From Sphingobacterium phlebotomi (lineage in GTDB: Bacteria > Bacteroidota > Bacteroidia > Sphingobacteriales > Sphingobacteriaceae), in assembly GCF_008180195.1 (NCBI RefSeq), contig NZ_VTAV01000001.1, positions 558,001-622,000 of the forward strand: DNA of 64,000 bases, read 5' to 3'. Of the stretch, positions 28,680-37,268 are shown piece by piece. The translations under genes and the position numbers were made by a program. The notes beneath the pieces were generated by a model. That model saw only the letters and a list, made by a program, of their open reading frames with translations, had not been told where the DNA came from and did not search any database. Positions within the stretch are counted from its first letter, which is position 1; every line of letters begins with the position of its first letter.

Positions 28680-29957
28680 ATGAAATATATAATAAGCAAT
28701 ATTTTTCTTTTTCTATTCATTATTGTACAGCCTTGTTTAGGCCAAAAAGCAAAGAAACCCCAGGTTATCGTATATGGATCTGATCTCTTGGCGTTTTCGG
28801 CCGCGGTACAGAGCGCTAAATCGAGTGTTCCGACAATATGGGTGGTGGAGGGCGAGCAGCTAATTCCCGAATTTTCCAGTGGACAGGTGCATATCGAGAG
28901 CATGCCACACATGGACGGAGGGGTTTGGATGGAAATCTTGATGGAAATGGCGCTTGCAAAATCTCGGGATGATTCACTAGCGACAGTTGTCAAACAGGAA
29001 ATGAATCCTCGGCTATTTCAGAATGCAGTAGAGAAAGTATTGCGGAAGCTACCGCAATTAACGATCATGAAAGGAGAAGATGTGCTGTCTATCAAACAAA
29101 GAAAGCGAGATTGGGAGGTGCAAGTATCCAGTAAGAACAAGTATGTCGTCAGGTGTGTGGTGGATGCATCCCAGAAACAAAAACTAGCTGGTTTAGTGAA
29201 TATATCGTGGGATAACAATATTGAACCGATGCAACCACTTCGTGCATTGTCCCCGGCGCAAGTGCGTACGTTGGTGGCGGTAGGACAAATCGGTAACAAC
29301 CTGTATGGTACACAATTGAAGAATATTTTAGTAGGAGAAAAACAGGGTTTTTTCAATTTTAGCGGTGTAGCAGAATTATGGAATGAAGATATGACATTAA
29401 GCCCTTTCCGTGCAGCAGTAGGACAAGCCGTCGGGGCAACAGCGGCTTATTTAGCGTTTTTCAAAACTTCTGCTGATCAGGTGGATATCCGAAAATTGCA
29501 AACGGAATTAATGACATACAACGCCCGTATTTTGCCCTATCAAGATATTGCGATTAACGACGTACACTTTTATGCTTTGCAACGCTTTGGATTAGCAAGT
29601 GTATTGCCAAATCTTCATAAAGAGGAAGGTTTTCATTTCCAAAAAGATGAACGCGTCAGTTTCGAAGAAGTAGAACCCATTTTTGACCGATTATACTCTC
29701 GAAGCCAGTTGTGGTTTTTAGACAACAAGGGTGACTTTTTTCAATGGAAAGATTTTCTGTCACTGATTAAATTTGTAGGACTTCGCGGCGATGATATAAA
29801 CCAGCAGATAGAGAAAGAATGGTCTGGAAAACTTGGATTCAAAGGAAATTTTGACAAAGAGGCGTTCGTTAACCGTTATCAATTTGCCGCAATTTTGGAT
29901 AGATTTGCAAACCCATATGTAAAAGCGGTCAATCAACAAGGAGATTTTATTAATTAA
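28680..29957 (+). CDS. Secreted FAD-dependent-oxidoreductase-like protein
   Basis: 425 residues from the ATG at 28680, which gives a clean signal peptide (MKYIISNIFLFLFIIVQPCLGQ). The open frame continues upstream into the repeat, but those codons are not used here. The mature start VIVYGSDLLAFSAAVQSAKS has the position of an FAD_oxidored Rossmann fold, yet the GxGxxG glycines are mostly replaced. A later segment (CVVDASQKQKLAGLVN) resembles the second dinucleotide region of the same family. Flavin binding is therefore uncertain. It is flanked by direct copies of the repeat. Confidence 0.65.
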   Translation: MKYIISNIFLFLFIIVQPCLGQKAKKPQVIVYGSDLLAFSAAVQSAKSSVPTIWVVEGEQLIPEFSSGQVHIESMPHMDGGVWMEILMEMALAKSRDDSLATVVKQEMNPRLFQNAVEKVLRKLPQLTIMKGEDVLSIKQRKRDWEVQVSSKNKYVVRCVVDASQKQKLAGLVNISWDNNIEPMQPLRALSPAQVRTLVAVGQIGNNLYGTQLKNILVGEKQGFFNFSGVAELWNEDMTLSPFRAAVGQAVGATAAYLAFFKTSADQVDIRKLQTELMTYNARILPYQDIAINDVHFYALQRFGLASVLPNLHKEEGFHFQKDERVSFEEVEPIFDRLYSRSQLWFLDNKGDFFQWKDFLSLIKFVGLRGDDINQQIEKEWSGKLGFKGNFDKEAFVNRYQFAAILDRFANPYVKAVNQQGDFIN

Positions 29958-29965
29958 ATTTCATT

Positions 29966-30381
29966 GTTCTTTTTTTAGAAAAAGAACTAAAAAATCGTCG
30001 CTTCAAATCTTTGAGGAAGGGGATAGTACTAAGGATGGGTTTCTACAACCTCAAAAATTTGGATGCGACCTTTTGATGTTAATGTGGGACATTACACTAC
30101 CTGTATACTGTATCAAAAACCAGTATAGCAGCTTCTAAGTAGAATTTGAGATTAGCGAAGACGAACCATCCGTAAGTAAAGCGGTCAATCATTGATTGGC
30201 GCTGATGCGGGTTATAACGGCATAGCATTGTTCCGCGGCAAGCTTTACGCAGGATATTCCGTTAAAAACAGAATGCTGTTTGACCGAAGGGAGTTTCATT
30301 CTGTTTAGGAATAGACAAGTAAAGATAGTGGAACCTTGCAAGCCTTGACTTTTTGTTTCTTTTTCGTCAAGGAAAAAGAAA
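29966..30381 (+). repeat. Structured intergenic repeat, copy 3 (between the FAD-protein gene and terC)
   Basis: 416 bp, same orientation as the other copies. Borders GTTCTTTTT/AAAAAGAAC (29966–29987) and TTTCTTTTTC/GAAAAAGAAA (30356–30381). Left hairpin AAATCTTTGAGG (30005–30016) with CCTCAAAAATTT (30049–30060), 11 of 12 pairs, enclosing AGTACTAAGG. Right hairpin uses GTTCCGC with GTGGAAC (one G·U) and the conserved inner AACAGAATG/CATTCTGTT. About 65 bp of extra sequence sits between the two hairpins. Confidence 0.86.
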
Positions 30382-30390
30382 TTAAAGAAA

Positions 30391-31437
30391 CTAAACCTTT
30401 TCTTTTTTCGGAAACATCAAGGAAGCCACGATACTAATCGCCAAAATAGATATAATGATAATCAAGGAGTGAACTGTTTGGAACCCTAATTCTTCCAGCC
30501 AGCTATGCAGCAGCATTTTTGCTCCGATGAAAATCAATAGAAATGCCAAACCGACTTTTAGGTAATGGAATTTGTCAATGATGTTCACTAAAAGAAAAAA
30601 CATAGAGCGTAATCCCAGAACAGCAAAGATATTGGAGAAAAACACAATATAAGGATCTTTTGTTACAGAAAAGATAGCGGGGATAGAATCCACAGCAAAA
30701 ATCAAATCGGTAAATTCGATGACCAATAATACTAAAAACAAAGGCGTCATGTACCTTACCCCGTTTTCTATGTGGAAAAAACGGCCGCCATCCATACGGG
30801 AAGTTACTTTAAAGTACTTGGACATGAATTTTACGACAGGATGATTTTGAGGGTCAACTTCCTCTTCCTTATTTCGGTTGAGGTACATCATAATTCCTGT
30901 ATACACCAAAAAGGCACCGAAAACGTAGAGTATCCAGCCAAACTTAGCAATTAGGGCGGCCCCTACGAAAATGAAGATACAACGCAGTATAATCGCACCG
31001 ATAATTCCCCATACCAGTACCTTATGATAGTACTTCTCCGGGATACCAAAAGACGAAAATAGAAGGACCATTACAAAGATGTTATCTACCGATAAAGCAT
31101 ATTCTACAACATAGCCAGTAAGATATTCTAAACTTAAAGTTTTGTTGTATAGCTGAATACTGGCTGCCAAATCGTTTTCATTGACACGAATATTATGATA
31201 GTGCTTCGCGATGATCTCTTGCAGCCGGGCAAAATCATGGACATTGTGTAGTTCATTCCCCCAGATGTACAGTATTAAACCGAATGCCAGGGCAAAGAAA
31301 ACCCAGACAGCACTCATGATGGCGGCCGCTTTGAATGATACCGGCTTGTCGCTCTTGGAAAATAATCCCAAGTCAATGGCGAGCATGAGGACAATGAATA
31401 CGATAAACCCTCCAAAAAATAACAGTTCGTGGCTCAT
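30391..31437 (-). CDS. TerC/Alx-family integral membrane protein
   Basis: 348 residues with about nine hydrophobic spans and acidic intramembrane motifs typical of TerC (EYALSVDNIFVMVLL, EFTDLIFAVDSIPAIF). The family exports Mn2+ or related metals in several bacteria (Alx, MeeF/MeeY); older annotation links it to tellurite resistance. It lies 12 bp after the polyprenyl synthase gene in the same direction, so the two are probably co-transcribed. Confidence 0.92.
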   Translation of the reverse strand: MSHELLFFGGFIVFIVLMLAIDLGLFSKSDKPVSFKAAAIMSAVWVFFALAFGLILYIWGNELHNVHDFARLQEIIAKHYHNIRVNENDLAASIQLYNKTLSLEYLTGYVVEYALSVDNIFVMVLLFSSFGIPEKYYHKVLVWGIIGAIILRCIFIFVGAALIAKFGWILYVFGAFLVYTGIMMYLNRNKEEEVDPQNHPVVKFMSKYFKVTSRMDGGRFFHIENGVRYMTPLFLVLLVIEFTDLIFAVDSIPAIFSVTKDPYIVFFSNIFAVLGLRSMFFLLVNIIDKFHYLKVGLAFLLIFIGAKMLLHSWLEELGFQTVHSLIIIISILAISIVASLMFPKKEKV

Positions 31438-31449
31438 ATGATGTAAATT

Positions 31450-32421
31450 CTATTTATTTCTTTCTGTTGTAAACCGGACTAATTGTTCCAATGCAACTTT
31501 ATAAGTATTATCGGGGAATGCTGTTAATATATCAAAGGCTTCCTGTTGGTACTGCAACATCTTTTCTCTTGCATAGTCCATACCTCCGCTACTCCGTACA
31601 AAAGTAATAACTTCGGCGACCTTATCTTTGTTTTCACTATGATTTTTTACCAAGTTGATAATACGCCTCTTCTCCGCACGCTTTGTATTTTTAAGGGCAT
31701 AGATGAGGGGTAAGGTCATCTTTTTTTCTTTGATATCATTCCCTACAGGTTTTCCGACATCGTCTAATCCGAAGTCAAAAAGGTCATCTTTTATTTGAAA
31801 GGCGATTCCAACTTTCTCACCAAATAGGTGTAGACGCTCGATGGTGTCTTGTGGAGCCTTTGCAGAAGAAGCACCACAGGCACAACAAGCGGCAATGAGA
31901 GACGCTGTTTTCTTGCGGATAACTTCAAAATATACTTCCTCCTTAATATCAAGTTTGCGGGCTTTTTCGATTTGGAGCAACTCGCCCTCACTCATCTCTT
32001 CTACTGCATCGGACATAACCTTTAATAGGTTAAGTTCATTGTGCTCAACAGAAAGTGACATACCTTTCGAAAGTAGAAAGTCGCCCAGTAATACCGCTAT
32101 TTTGTTCTTCCACAAAGCATTCACCGAGAAGAATCCGCGACGCTCATTCGCATTGTCCACCACGTCGTCATGTATTAAGGATGCCGTATGCAATAATTCT
32201 ACCAATGAAGCTGCCCTATAGCTGGAATCGTTGATGTTCCCGCACAATCCAGCCGAAAGAAAAACAAACATAGGGCGCATCTGTTTTCCTTTTTGTTTCA
32301 AGATATATTGTGTAATGCGGTTTAACAAAGGTACAGAGCTATGCATCGATTCTTTAAACCGGCTTTCAAATTCTTTTAGCTCTTGTGCTATCGGGTTTTG
32401 TATATCTTTTAATTTCAGCAT
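31450..32421 (-). CDS. Polyprenyl diphosphate synthase (trans-isoprenyl, quinone side chain)
   Basis: 323 residues. The first aspartate-rich motif LIHDDVVD (Asp85–Asp89) and the second DDLFDFG are present, with KGKQMRP at the IPP-binding position. Members of this class make the C35–C45 chains of menaquinone; chain length cannot be read safely. It is followed by terC. Confidence 0.93.
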   Translation of the reverse strand: MLKLKDIQNPIAQELKEFESRFKESMHSSVPLLNRITQYILKQKGKQMRPMFVFLSAGLCGNINDSSYRAASLVELLHTASLIHDDVVDNANERRGFFSVNALWKNKIAVLLGDFLLSKGMSLSVEHNELNLLKVMSDAVEEMSEGELLQIEKARKLDIKEEVYFEVIRKKTASLIAACCACGASSAKAPQDTIERLHLFGEKVGIAFQIKDDLFDFGLDDVGKPVGNDIKEKKMTLPLIYALKNTKRAEKRRIINLVKNHSENKDKVAEVITFVRSSGGMDYAREKMLQYQQEAFDILTAFPDNTYKVALEQLVRFTTERNK

Positions 32422-32485
32422 GAAAAATGGCTAAATAACCATGGGTTTTAAAGCAGTTAAAATTGCAATAAATATAGTAAATAGA

Positions 32486-33049
32486 TTATAAAGCGTCGAT
32501 AGCTAATTCTAATTCTTTATACCATTCTTCACCATATTCGCGAATAAGGGGTTCCTTGACAAATTTGTATACCGGAATCCCCAGTTCTTTGCCAAATGTG
32601 CAAGCATCACTACAAATATGCCAACGATCGTAATGTAAAACGTCAAACGCTGGATAACGTGTTGTGCGGATTGGGTAGAGGTGGCAGGAAATAGGTTTCT
32701 TCCAATCTACTTCACCTTGTTCATATGCTTTTTCAATCGCACACTTCGTGATACCGTTGTCCCAAGTTACATAAGCACATTCTTTATTGCCATCTACACA
32801 AGTTGTTGTTAAATCACCATCCATATCAATGACGTGTGTGCCTTGCTCTTCGATAGCTTGAATGCCCTTTTCAGTCATATAGGGTTTAACTTTCGGGTAG
32901 ATTTCCCGAAGAATCTCCGTTTCTTTTTCATTTAAAGGTGCTCCAGCGTCGCCTTCCACGCAGCAGATACCCTTGCATTTGTTTAGATTACAAACAAAGT
33001 CATTCTTGATGATATCCTCATGCACCAATACGTTGCCTACTTCAATCAT
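32486..33049 (-). CDS. DUF3109-family cysteine-rich protein
   Basis: 187 residues. Conserved cysteines: CNLNKCKGICCVEGD near the N-terminus, CAIEKA, PISCHLYPIR and WHICSDAC. The pattern resembles YkgJ/Fe–S or zinc-binding cysteine clusters. It begins 5 bp after the DUF3108 gene ends. No function is established; a metal cluster is an inference. Confidence 0.88.
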   Translation of the reverse strand: MIEVGNVLVHEDIIKNDFVCNLNKCKGICCVEGDAGAPLNEKETEILREIYPKVKPYMTEKGIQAIEEQGTHVIDMDGDLTTTCVDGNKECAYVTWDNGITKCAIEKAYEQGEVDWKKPISCHLYPIRTTRYPAFDVLHYDRWHICSDACTFGKELGIPVYKFVKEPLIREYGEEWYKELELAIDAL

Positions 33050-33054
33050 GTCGT

Positions 33055-33843
33055 TTATTTTGAATAACTAACGCGCTTTCCAAGCGTGTGTTTTAAGCCC
33101 TTTGCACTGATCAATTCCATGGTCACGGTGCCCACCAAAATCTCTACTTGCGCTTTTACGGGAATACGATTACCGTCATTGGTGACCCATAGGAAAAGTT
33201 GACTATCTTTTCTGAATATCCTACCTGGAGTAATCTCTGGACTGAATTTAATACATTCGAGCTCTCCCAACGATGTTTTGATCTTTTCGATACCGATGTA
33301 TTTGATGCCCAATTGAGCGACTTCATCGTTTAAGAAATAGGTTAGCTTAAACGAATCTCCTTTTTTGAGAGAAGACAGATCCAGGTTACGCGAAAAATAA
33401 TAGGCGGATAGTAAATCGAAAAATTGCGATGTAGGGCTGGTGAATGTACCTTTCTTTCCCGAAACCTTTTTATTCCGATGATCGAAAGTAGCATATTCCT
33501 CACGGGTATAGCTTCCCTCATGTATATCTTCGATATAGAGATACGGAAGATATGTATCGCCATCAATATAGGAATCGTACTTATTCCTTACTTTATAAAC
33601 CGCGAATATTCCAGAGGTCTGACCAAAAGCCGACAGATGGAAAGCATTAGGATTGCTAAAACGCAACTTCGAATTTTCTACTTTTAAGGTACCCGTTGCA
33701 ACAGATAAGATACCATACTTTAACTTATATGTCAAGTTCTCACCTGCTTGGTATGTAGGCTGTGGTAAATAGGGTAAAGTCTGTCCGATAGCCAAACCCA
33801 TGCTGCAAATGAATAACGCGATAACCGTATAAATCTTCTTCAT
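33055..33843 (-). CDS. DUF3108-domain periplasmic/envelope protein
   Basis: 262 residues with a signal peptide (MKKIYTVIALFICSMGLAIG). The body (YQAGENLTYKLKYGILSVAT … ECIKFSPEITPGRIFRK) matches DUF3108, a β-rich envelope fold. It lies 30 bp after the DUF2480 gene in one minus-strand run. Function unknown. Confidence 0.88.
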   Translation of the reverse strand: MKKIYTVIALFICSMGLAIGQTLPYLPQPTYQAGENLTYKLKYGILSVATGTLKVENSKLRFSNPNAFHLSAFGQTSGIFAVYKVRNKYDSYIDGDTYLPYLYIEDIHEGSYTREEYATFDHRNKKVSGKKGTFTSPTSQFFDLLSAYYFSRNLDLSSLKKGDSFKLTYFLNDEVAQLGIKYIGIEKIKTSLGELECIKFSPEITPGRIFRKDSQLFLWVTNDGNRIPVKAQVEILVGTVTMELISAKGLKHTLGKRVSYSK

Positions 33844-33873
33844 ATAGAGTGGACAAAAATAGTCGCTAATAGT

Positions 33874-34389
33874 TTAACTTTTGCGCTTATATACGGGCAC
33901 TGTGGAGCAGGGTTCGCCATACATGATACTCTTGACGACTTTGCTTAAACCGAGTGTGAATTTAATAAACGCGGATTCTGGAACATAAACGTCTCCACAT
34001 CCTTTCACGACCACACGTTCATCCTGATAGGTGCTAAAATCAATCTGATCTAATGCCTGATTAAATAAATTGTCCAATACTGTTTCTTTATCCCCAAAAT
34101 GTACAGATAGTGCATAGGGTTCAAGTTTATTGGTGAGGAGCATATATGCCCAAGTAGGAACGATGGCATCTGTTGAGCAGATAATACCAATATGCTTATT
34201 CTGGTATTGGCTCCAATCATGTTCCTTGATAAATGCTCGAAAATCTTTTTCCTTTAGTATAAGGCCGTGAAATAAATTATCCTTGATGTCATACACGACA
34301 ATTTCTTCATTTGGAGCATAATGCGCTAAATCAATGGTAATTAGACCACTTTGGGCAACTTTATTAACGATATTTTCTTGAATGTCCAT
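33874..34389 (-). CDS. DUF2480-family protein
   Basis: 171 residues, no signal peptide or membrane span. The sequence (ITIDLAHYAPNEEIVVYDIK … RVVVKGCGDVYVPESAFIKF) is typical of the Bacteroidota DUF2480 family, often found near cell-maintenance genes. A single conserved Cys lies in VVKGCGD. Function unknown. Confidence 0.87.
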   Translation of the reverse strand: MDIQENIVNKVAQSGLITIDLAHYAPNEEIVVYDIKDNLFHGLILKEKDFRAFIKEHDWSQYQNKHIGIICSTDAIVPTWAYMLLTNKLEPYALSVHFGDKETVLDNLFNQALDQIDFSTYQDERVVVKGCGDVYVPESAFIKFTLGLSKVVKSIMYGEPCSTVPVYKRKS

Positions 34390-34402
34390 ACGATATCAAA
34401 AC

Positions 34403-34430
34403 AAAAAGCCGGACATATTATTGTCCGGCT
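34403..34430 (-). terminator. Rho-independent terminator after the PpiD-like gene
   Basis: AGCCGGACA (34407–34415) pairs perfectly with TGTCCGGCT (34422–34430), 6-nt loop. Read on the minus strand it is followed by a T run (complement of 34403–34407), ending the transcript that begins upstream of ccmB or the outer-membrane protein. Confidence 0.85.
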
Positions 34431-34450
34431 ATAAAGTTACTTATTATATC

Positions 34451-36559
34451 CTAATAGAATCTAATGCGATTGTCATGAATATCGGCTTTGTGTTGGAGGG
34501 CCTGATAAATGGCTCCCCAAGAACGTTGCGCTTTGGCCGTTTGCATTTGTTGCTTTTGATTGTTTATATCGCTGGCTACAAGTTCAGCGGGATTAACAAA
34601 ACCCGTCACTTGTACGGCATAAACACCTTGTTCGCCCTTTACTGCTTTAGACAGCTTGTTTGGTTGCAAACCAAACGCTGCCCCCACAACCGCTGGTTCC
34701 ATCGCAATGCCTGGAAGCACTGGGTTTGCCATAACGATATTTTCGATATCGACCGCTGTTTTTTCTAATTTTTGTGCCACTTGGTCTATCGAAGAAGCAC
34801 CATTCAATGCATTGTTTAGCTTTTCTGTCAGCATTCTTGCTTTAACTTCATTGCGTACGCGCGCTTCAATTTGCGGTTTCACTGCCTCCAATGAAAGTGT
34901 GCCTTTAGGCTGTACCGCGACTACACGTGCTACAACAAAATGATCTTCGGTATCAAATACCCGTTCTGAAACTTCTCCTTTTTTAGCTTCAAAGGCCCAA
35001 CGAATAAGGTCTCTAGGAACCTCAACACCATTGAAAGTATTGTCCATTGGTACCACGCGCTCCGCTTTATGTACGGTAGTACTATGTTTATTCGCTACTT
35101 CTGCAAAGTTTTTGTTATTCATATCACCAAAGAAGCTATTTGCCTTAGCATAGGCGGCATCTGTGGTGGCTTTACCACTGTTGATAACCTTGTCTACAAT
35201 AGCCGCTTTAACAATTTTCGAATTGCCAATTTGCTTTTCGATTCGGATAATGTGTGTACCAAAACGGCTATTAACGATAACGACATCGCCAACCTTACCA
35301 GAAAATACAGCTTCGTCAAATTCTGGAACCATTTGCCCACGAGGGAAAGTACCTAAATCACCCCCATTTATTTTGCTGCCTTCGTCCATACTGAATTGTA
35401 CAGCGAGTGCAGAGAAGCTATCTCCTTGTTGAACCAATCTTTTGATAGAATCTGCTTTCGCCTGTGCTTTATCTACCCCACCTTCTGCTGTTGTATTTAA
35501 TAAAATATGCGAAGCTTTTACGGAATCCGGACTGAATTTAGCATCTATAACCTTTGCAACCTCAAATCTGTCTTGAGACAAGAACGGTCCCACTGTCGTG
35601 CCGACAGGCGCATTAAAAATTACAGAATCTAACGCTGGACTTACTTGTCCTTTACGGAGATAAGTAAAGGGATATTTTGTATCGGAATTAACTGTAGCAA
35701 ATAACGAATCTGTCGTAGAATTTACGAGCTCTGATTTCAATTGCTCAATAACGGACTTTGTGGCTGCGGTATCGTTAGCAGTAGGTCTGGCATCAAACAA
35801 CACGTACTCTATTGTCCGTGTTTCCTCTTGATTATCGAATGCGTTTTTATGTGCATCATAGTATGCTTTGTAATCCGCATCAGTTAATTTGATTTCAGCA
35901 TCTTTCACCGAAGAATAATCAAGCATCAAATATTTAAAGTTGGCCAGTTTATTACGTTGGTTATACTCTTCTTGAGCTTCTAATGACGTAACATATACAC
36001 TATTGGTCAATAGATTTGAATATTTTTCGTTCAACCGTTCGTTACGGATGTTTTCTAAAAGCATTTCCCATTGTTGACGCATTTCTGGTGTCCCCTGACT
36101 GTTGATTTGCGAAAGGAATGTATTCAACTGTGTTTTATCGAATATACCTGTTTCCGGGTTGGTGAATGCCTGAACAATTTGAGGAGAAGGATTGGAGCCG
36201 GATACCAAGCTATTGAGCTCATCCCTTCCAACAGAAAGACCTATTTTTTCAATCTCCTGTTTCAAAAGCTCTTGTGAGATAAATTGATTCCAAACTTGCT
36301 GTACCGCATAATTACGCATTTGAGGAGATGATGTTCCACCCATTTGCTGTTGATACATTGCTGTGGTTTGATCAACCTGTGCGTTAAATACTTGATAGTC
36401 GAGGGATTCCCCATTAACACTACCCACTTGATTTTGATTTTTCATCCAAAAAGGAGTTCCATAGCTGATGATATCTCCTAATAAAAATGCAATAATTGCT
36501 AAACCAATGACGGTTACTACCAGCCCTGCTCGGTTCCGCAAATAGCTCATTAATCCCAT
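34451..36559 (-). CDS. SurA/PpiD-type peptidyl-prolyl isomerase foldase
   Basis: 702 residues. One N-terminal transmembrane anchor (VVTVIGLAIIAFLLGDIISYG), a SurA_N-like region, then a parvulin domain (ASHILLNTTAEGG … GGDLGTFPRGQMVPEFDEAV … FGTHIIRIEKQ), and a second, more degenerate parvulin-like stretch near the C-terminus. PpiD-like proteins help fold outer-membrane and periplasmic proteins at the inner membrane. It follows lptC and an outer-membrane protein, consistent with envelope biogenesis. Confidence 0.93.
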   Translation of the reverse strand: MGLMSYLRNRAGLVVTVIGLAIIAFLLGDIISYGTPFWMKNQNQVGSVNGESLDYQVFNAQVDQTTAMYQQQMGGTSSPQMRNYAVQQVWNQFISQELLKQEIEKIGLSVGRDELNSLVSGSNPSPQIVQAFTNPETGIFDKTQLNTFLSQINSQGTPEMRQQWEMLLENIRNERLNEKYSNLLTNSVYVTSLEAQEEYNQRNKLANFKYLMLDYSSVKDAEIKLTDADYKAYYDAHKNAFDNQEETRTIEYVLFDARPTANDTAATKSVIEQLKSELVNSTTDSLFATVNSDTKYPFTYLRKGQVSPALDSVIFNAPVGTTVGPFLSQDRFEVAKVIDAKFSPDSVKASHILLNTTAEGGVDKAQAKADSIKRLVQQGDSFSALAVQFSMDEGSKINGGDLGTFPRGQMVPEFDEAVFSGKVGDVVIVNSRFGTHIIRIEKQIGNSKIVKAAIVDKVINSGKATTDAAYAKANSFFGDMNNKNFAEVANKHSTTVHKAERVVPMDNTFNGVEVPRDLIRWAFEAKKGEVSERVFDTEDHFVVARVVAVQPKGTLSLEAVKPQIEARVRNEVKARMLTEKLNNALNGASSIDQVAQKLEKTAVDIENIVMANPVLPGIAMEPAVVGAAFGLQPNKLSKAVKGEQGVYAVQVTGFVNPAELVASDINNQKQQMQTAKAQRSWGAIYQALQHKADIHDNRIRFY

Positions 36560-36663
36560 ATCTATATACTCTGTTTATTCAGTTACTTAATTGACCTATA
36601 TTAAAAACAAGGCGCAAGATACAACTTTTATGAAAAAAAAGATAAAAAAATGTGCGAGACATC

Positions 36664-37266
36664 TTAATTACCGAAAGAAGGGAATTGTTGGGTGTCTGAC
36701 GGAATATAGAAACCAGTCATATTTTGCCCATCAATTTTTTTGAAATCTGTGTCTGAAATGAAAGAAGTAGCTTGAAAACTGCCGCGACCATCTTTCATGT
36801 CAAACGTGATAGGGACGGTATTATAATATATCTGCTTTTTTTCATCGTAAAACAATTCTTCTGTTTTGATGATGGAGCCGTTTGCCATGGTAATCACTAC
36901 ATTTTTACGAAACTCCGTTAATCCTTCCTCTATTTTTTGTACGGCATATTCCGATCGTATGCGTTGTGATTCTTGGCTTTCTTCATCAAAGAAACGAATC
37001 AATACACCCTTTTGAAACTCATACATAGCGATGCTATCTGGATATTCCCGCAGTTCGGGAGCTGTCAGTTCAGCTTTTACTTTCGCAGAATCACTATAGA
37101 TTACCGTAACGTCTTTAGAAATGTTTACGTTCTCCTCTTGCTGTATATTCGCAATCTTCTCCACATCGCGTAGGTCGTTCTCACAAGCCATAAATAAAAT
37201 CGTCCCTAACAACACATATAGGGGTAAGGACAGTTTTTTATAACTATGATGGATATGGAAACGCAT
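36664..37266 (-). CDS. lptC: LptC-like LPS-export lipoprotein
   Basis: 200 residues from the ATG at 37266, 2 bp after the preceding stop; an ATG ten codons upstream would overlap that gene. The lipobox FMAC puts the lipidated Cys at 28. The β-rich body (KVKAELTAPELREYPDS, FRKNVVITMANG, TEELFYDEKKQIYYN) matches Bacteroidota LptC, which receives LPS from LptB2FG. In Proteobacteria LptC is a transmembrane protein; the lipoprotein form is a Bacteroidota variant. Confidence 0.85.
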   Translation of the reverse strand: MRFHIHHSYKKLSLPLYVLLGTILFMACENDLRDVEKIANIQQEENVNISKDVTVIYSDSAKVKAELTAPELREYPDSIAMYEFQKGVLIRFFDEESQESQRIRSEYAVQKIEEGLTEFRKNVVITMANGSIIKTEELFYDEKKQIYYNTVPITFDMKDGRGSFQATSFISDTDFKKIDGQNMTGFYIPSDTQQFPSFGN

Positions 37267-37268
37267 CG

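Noticed and set aside
24522..30381. CRISPR array
   Set aside because: Only three widely spaced ~350-bp units with genes between them; no short direct repeats with regular spacers, and no cas genes.
30391..31437. Tellurite-resistance determinant
   Set aside because: TerC alone, without terABDEZ, is better read as a metal-export membrane protein.
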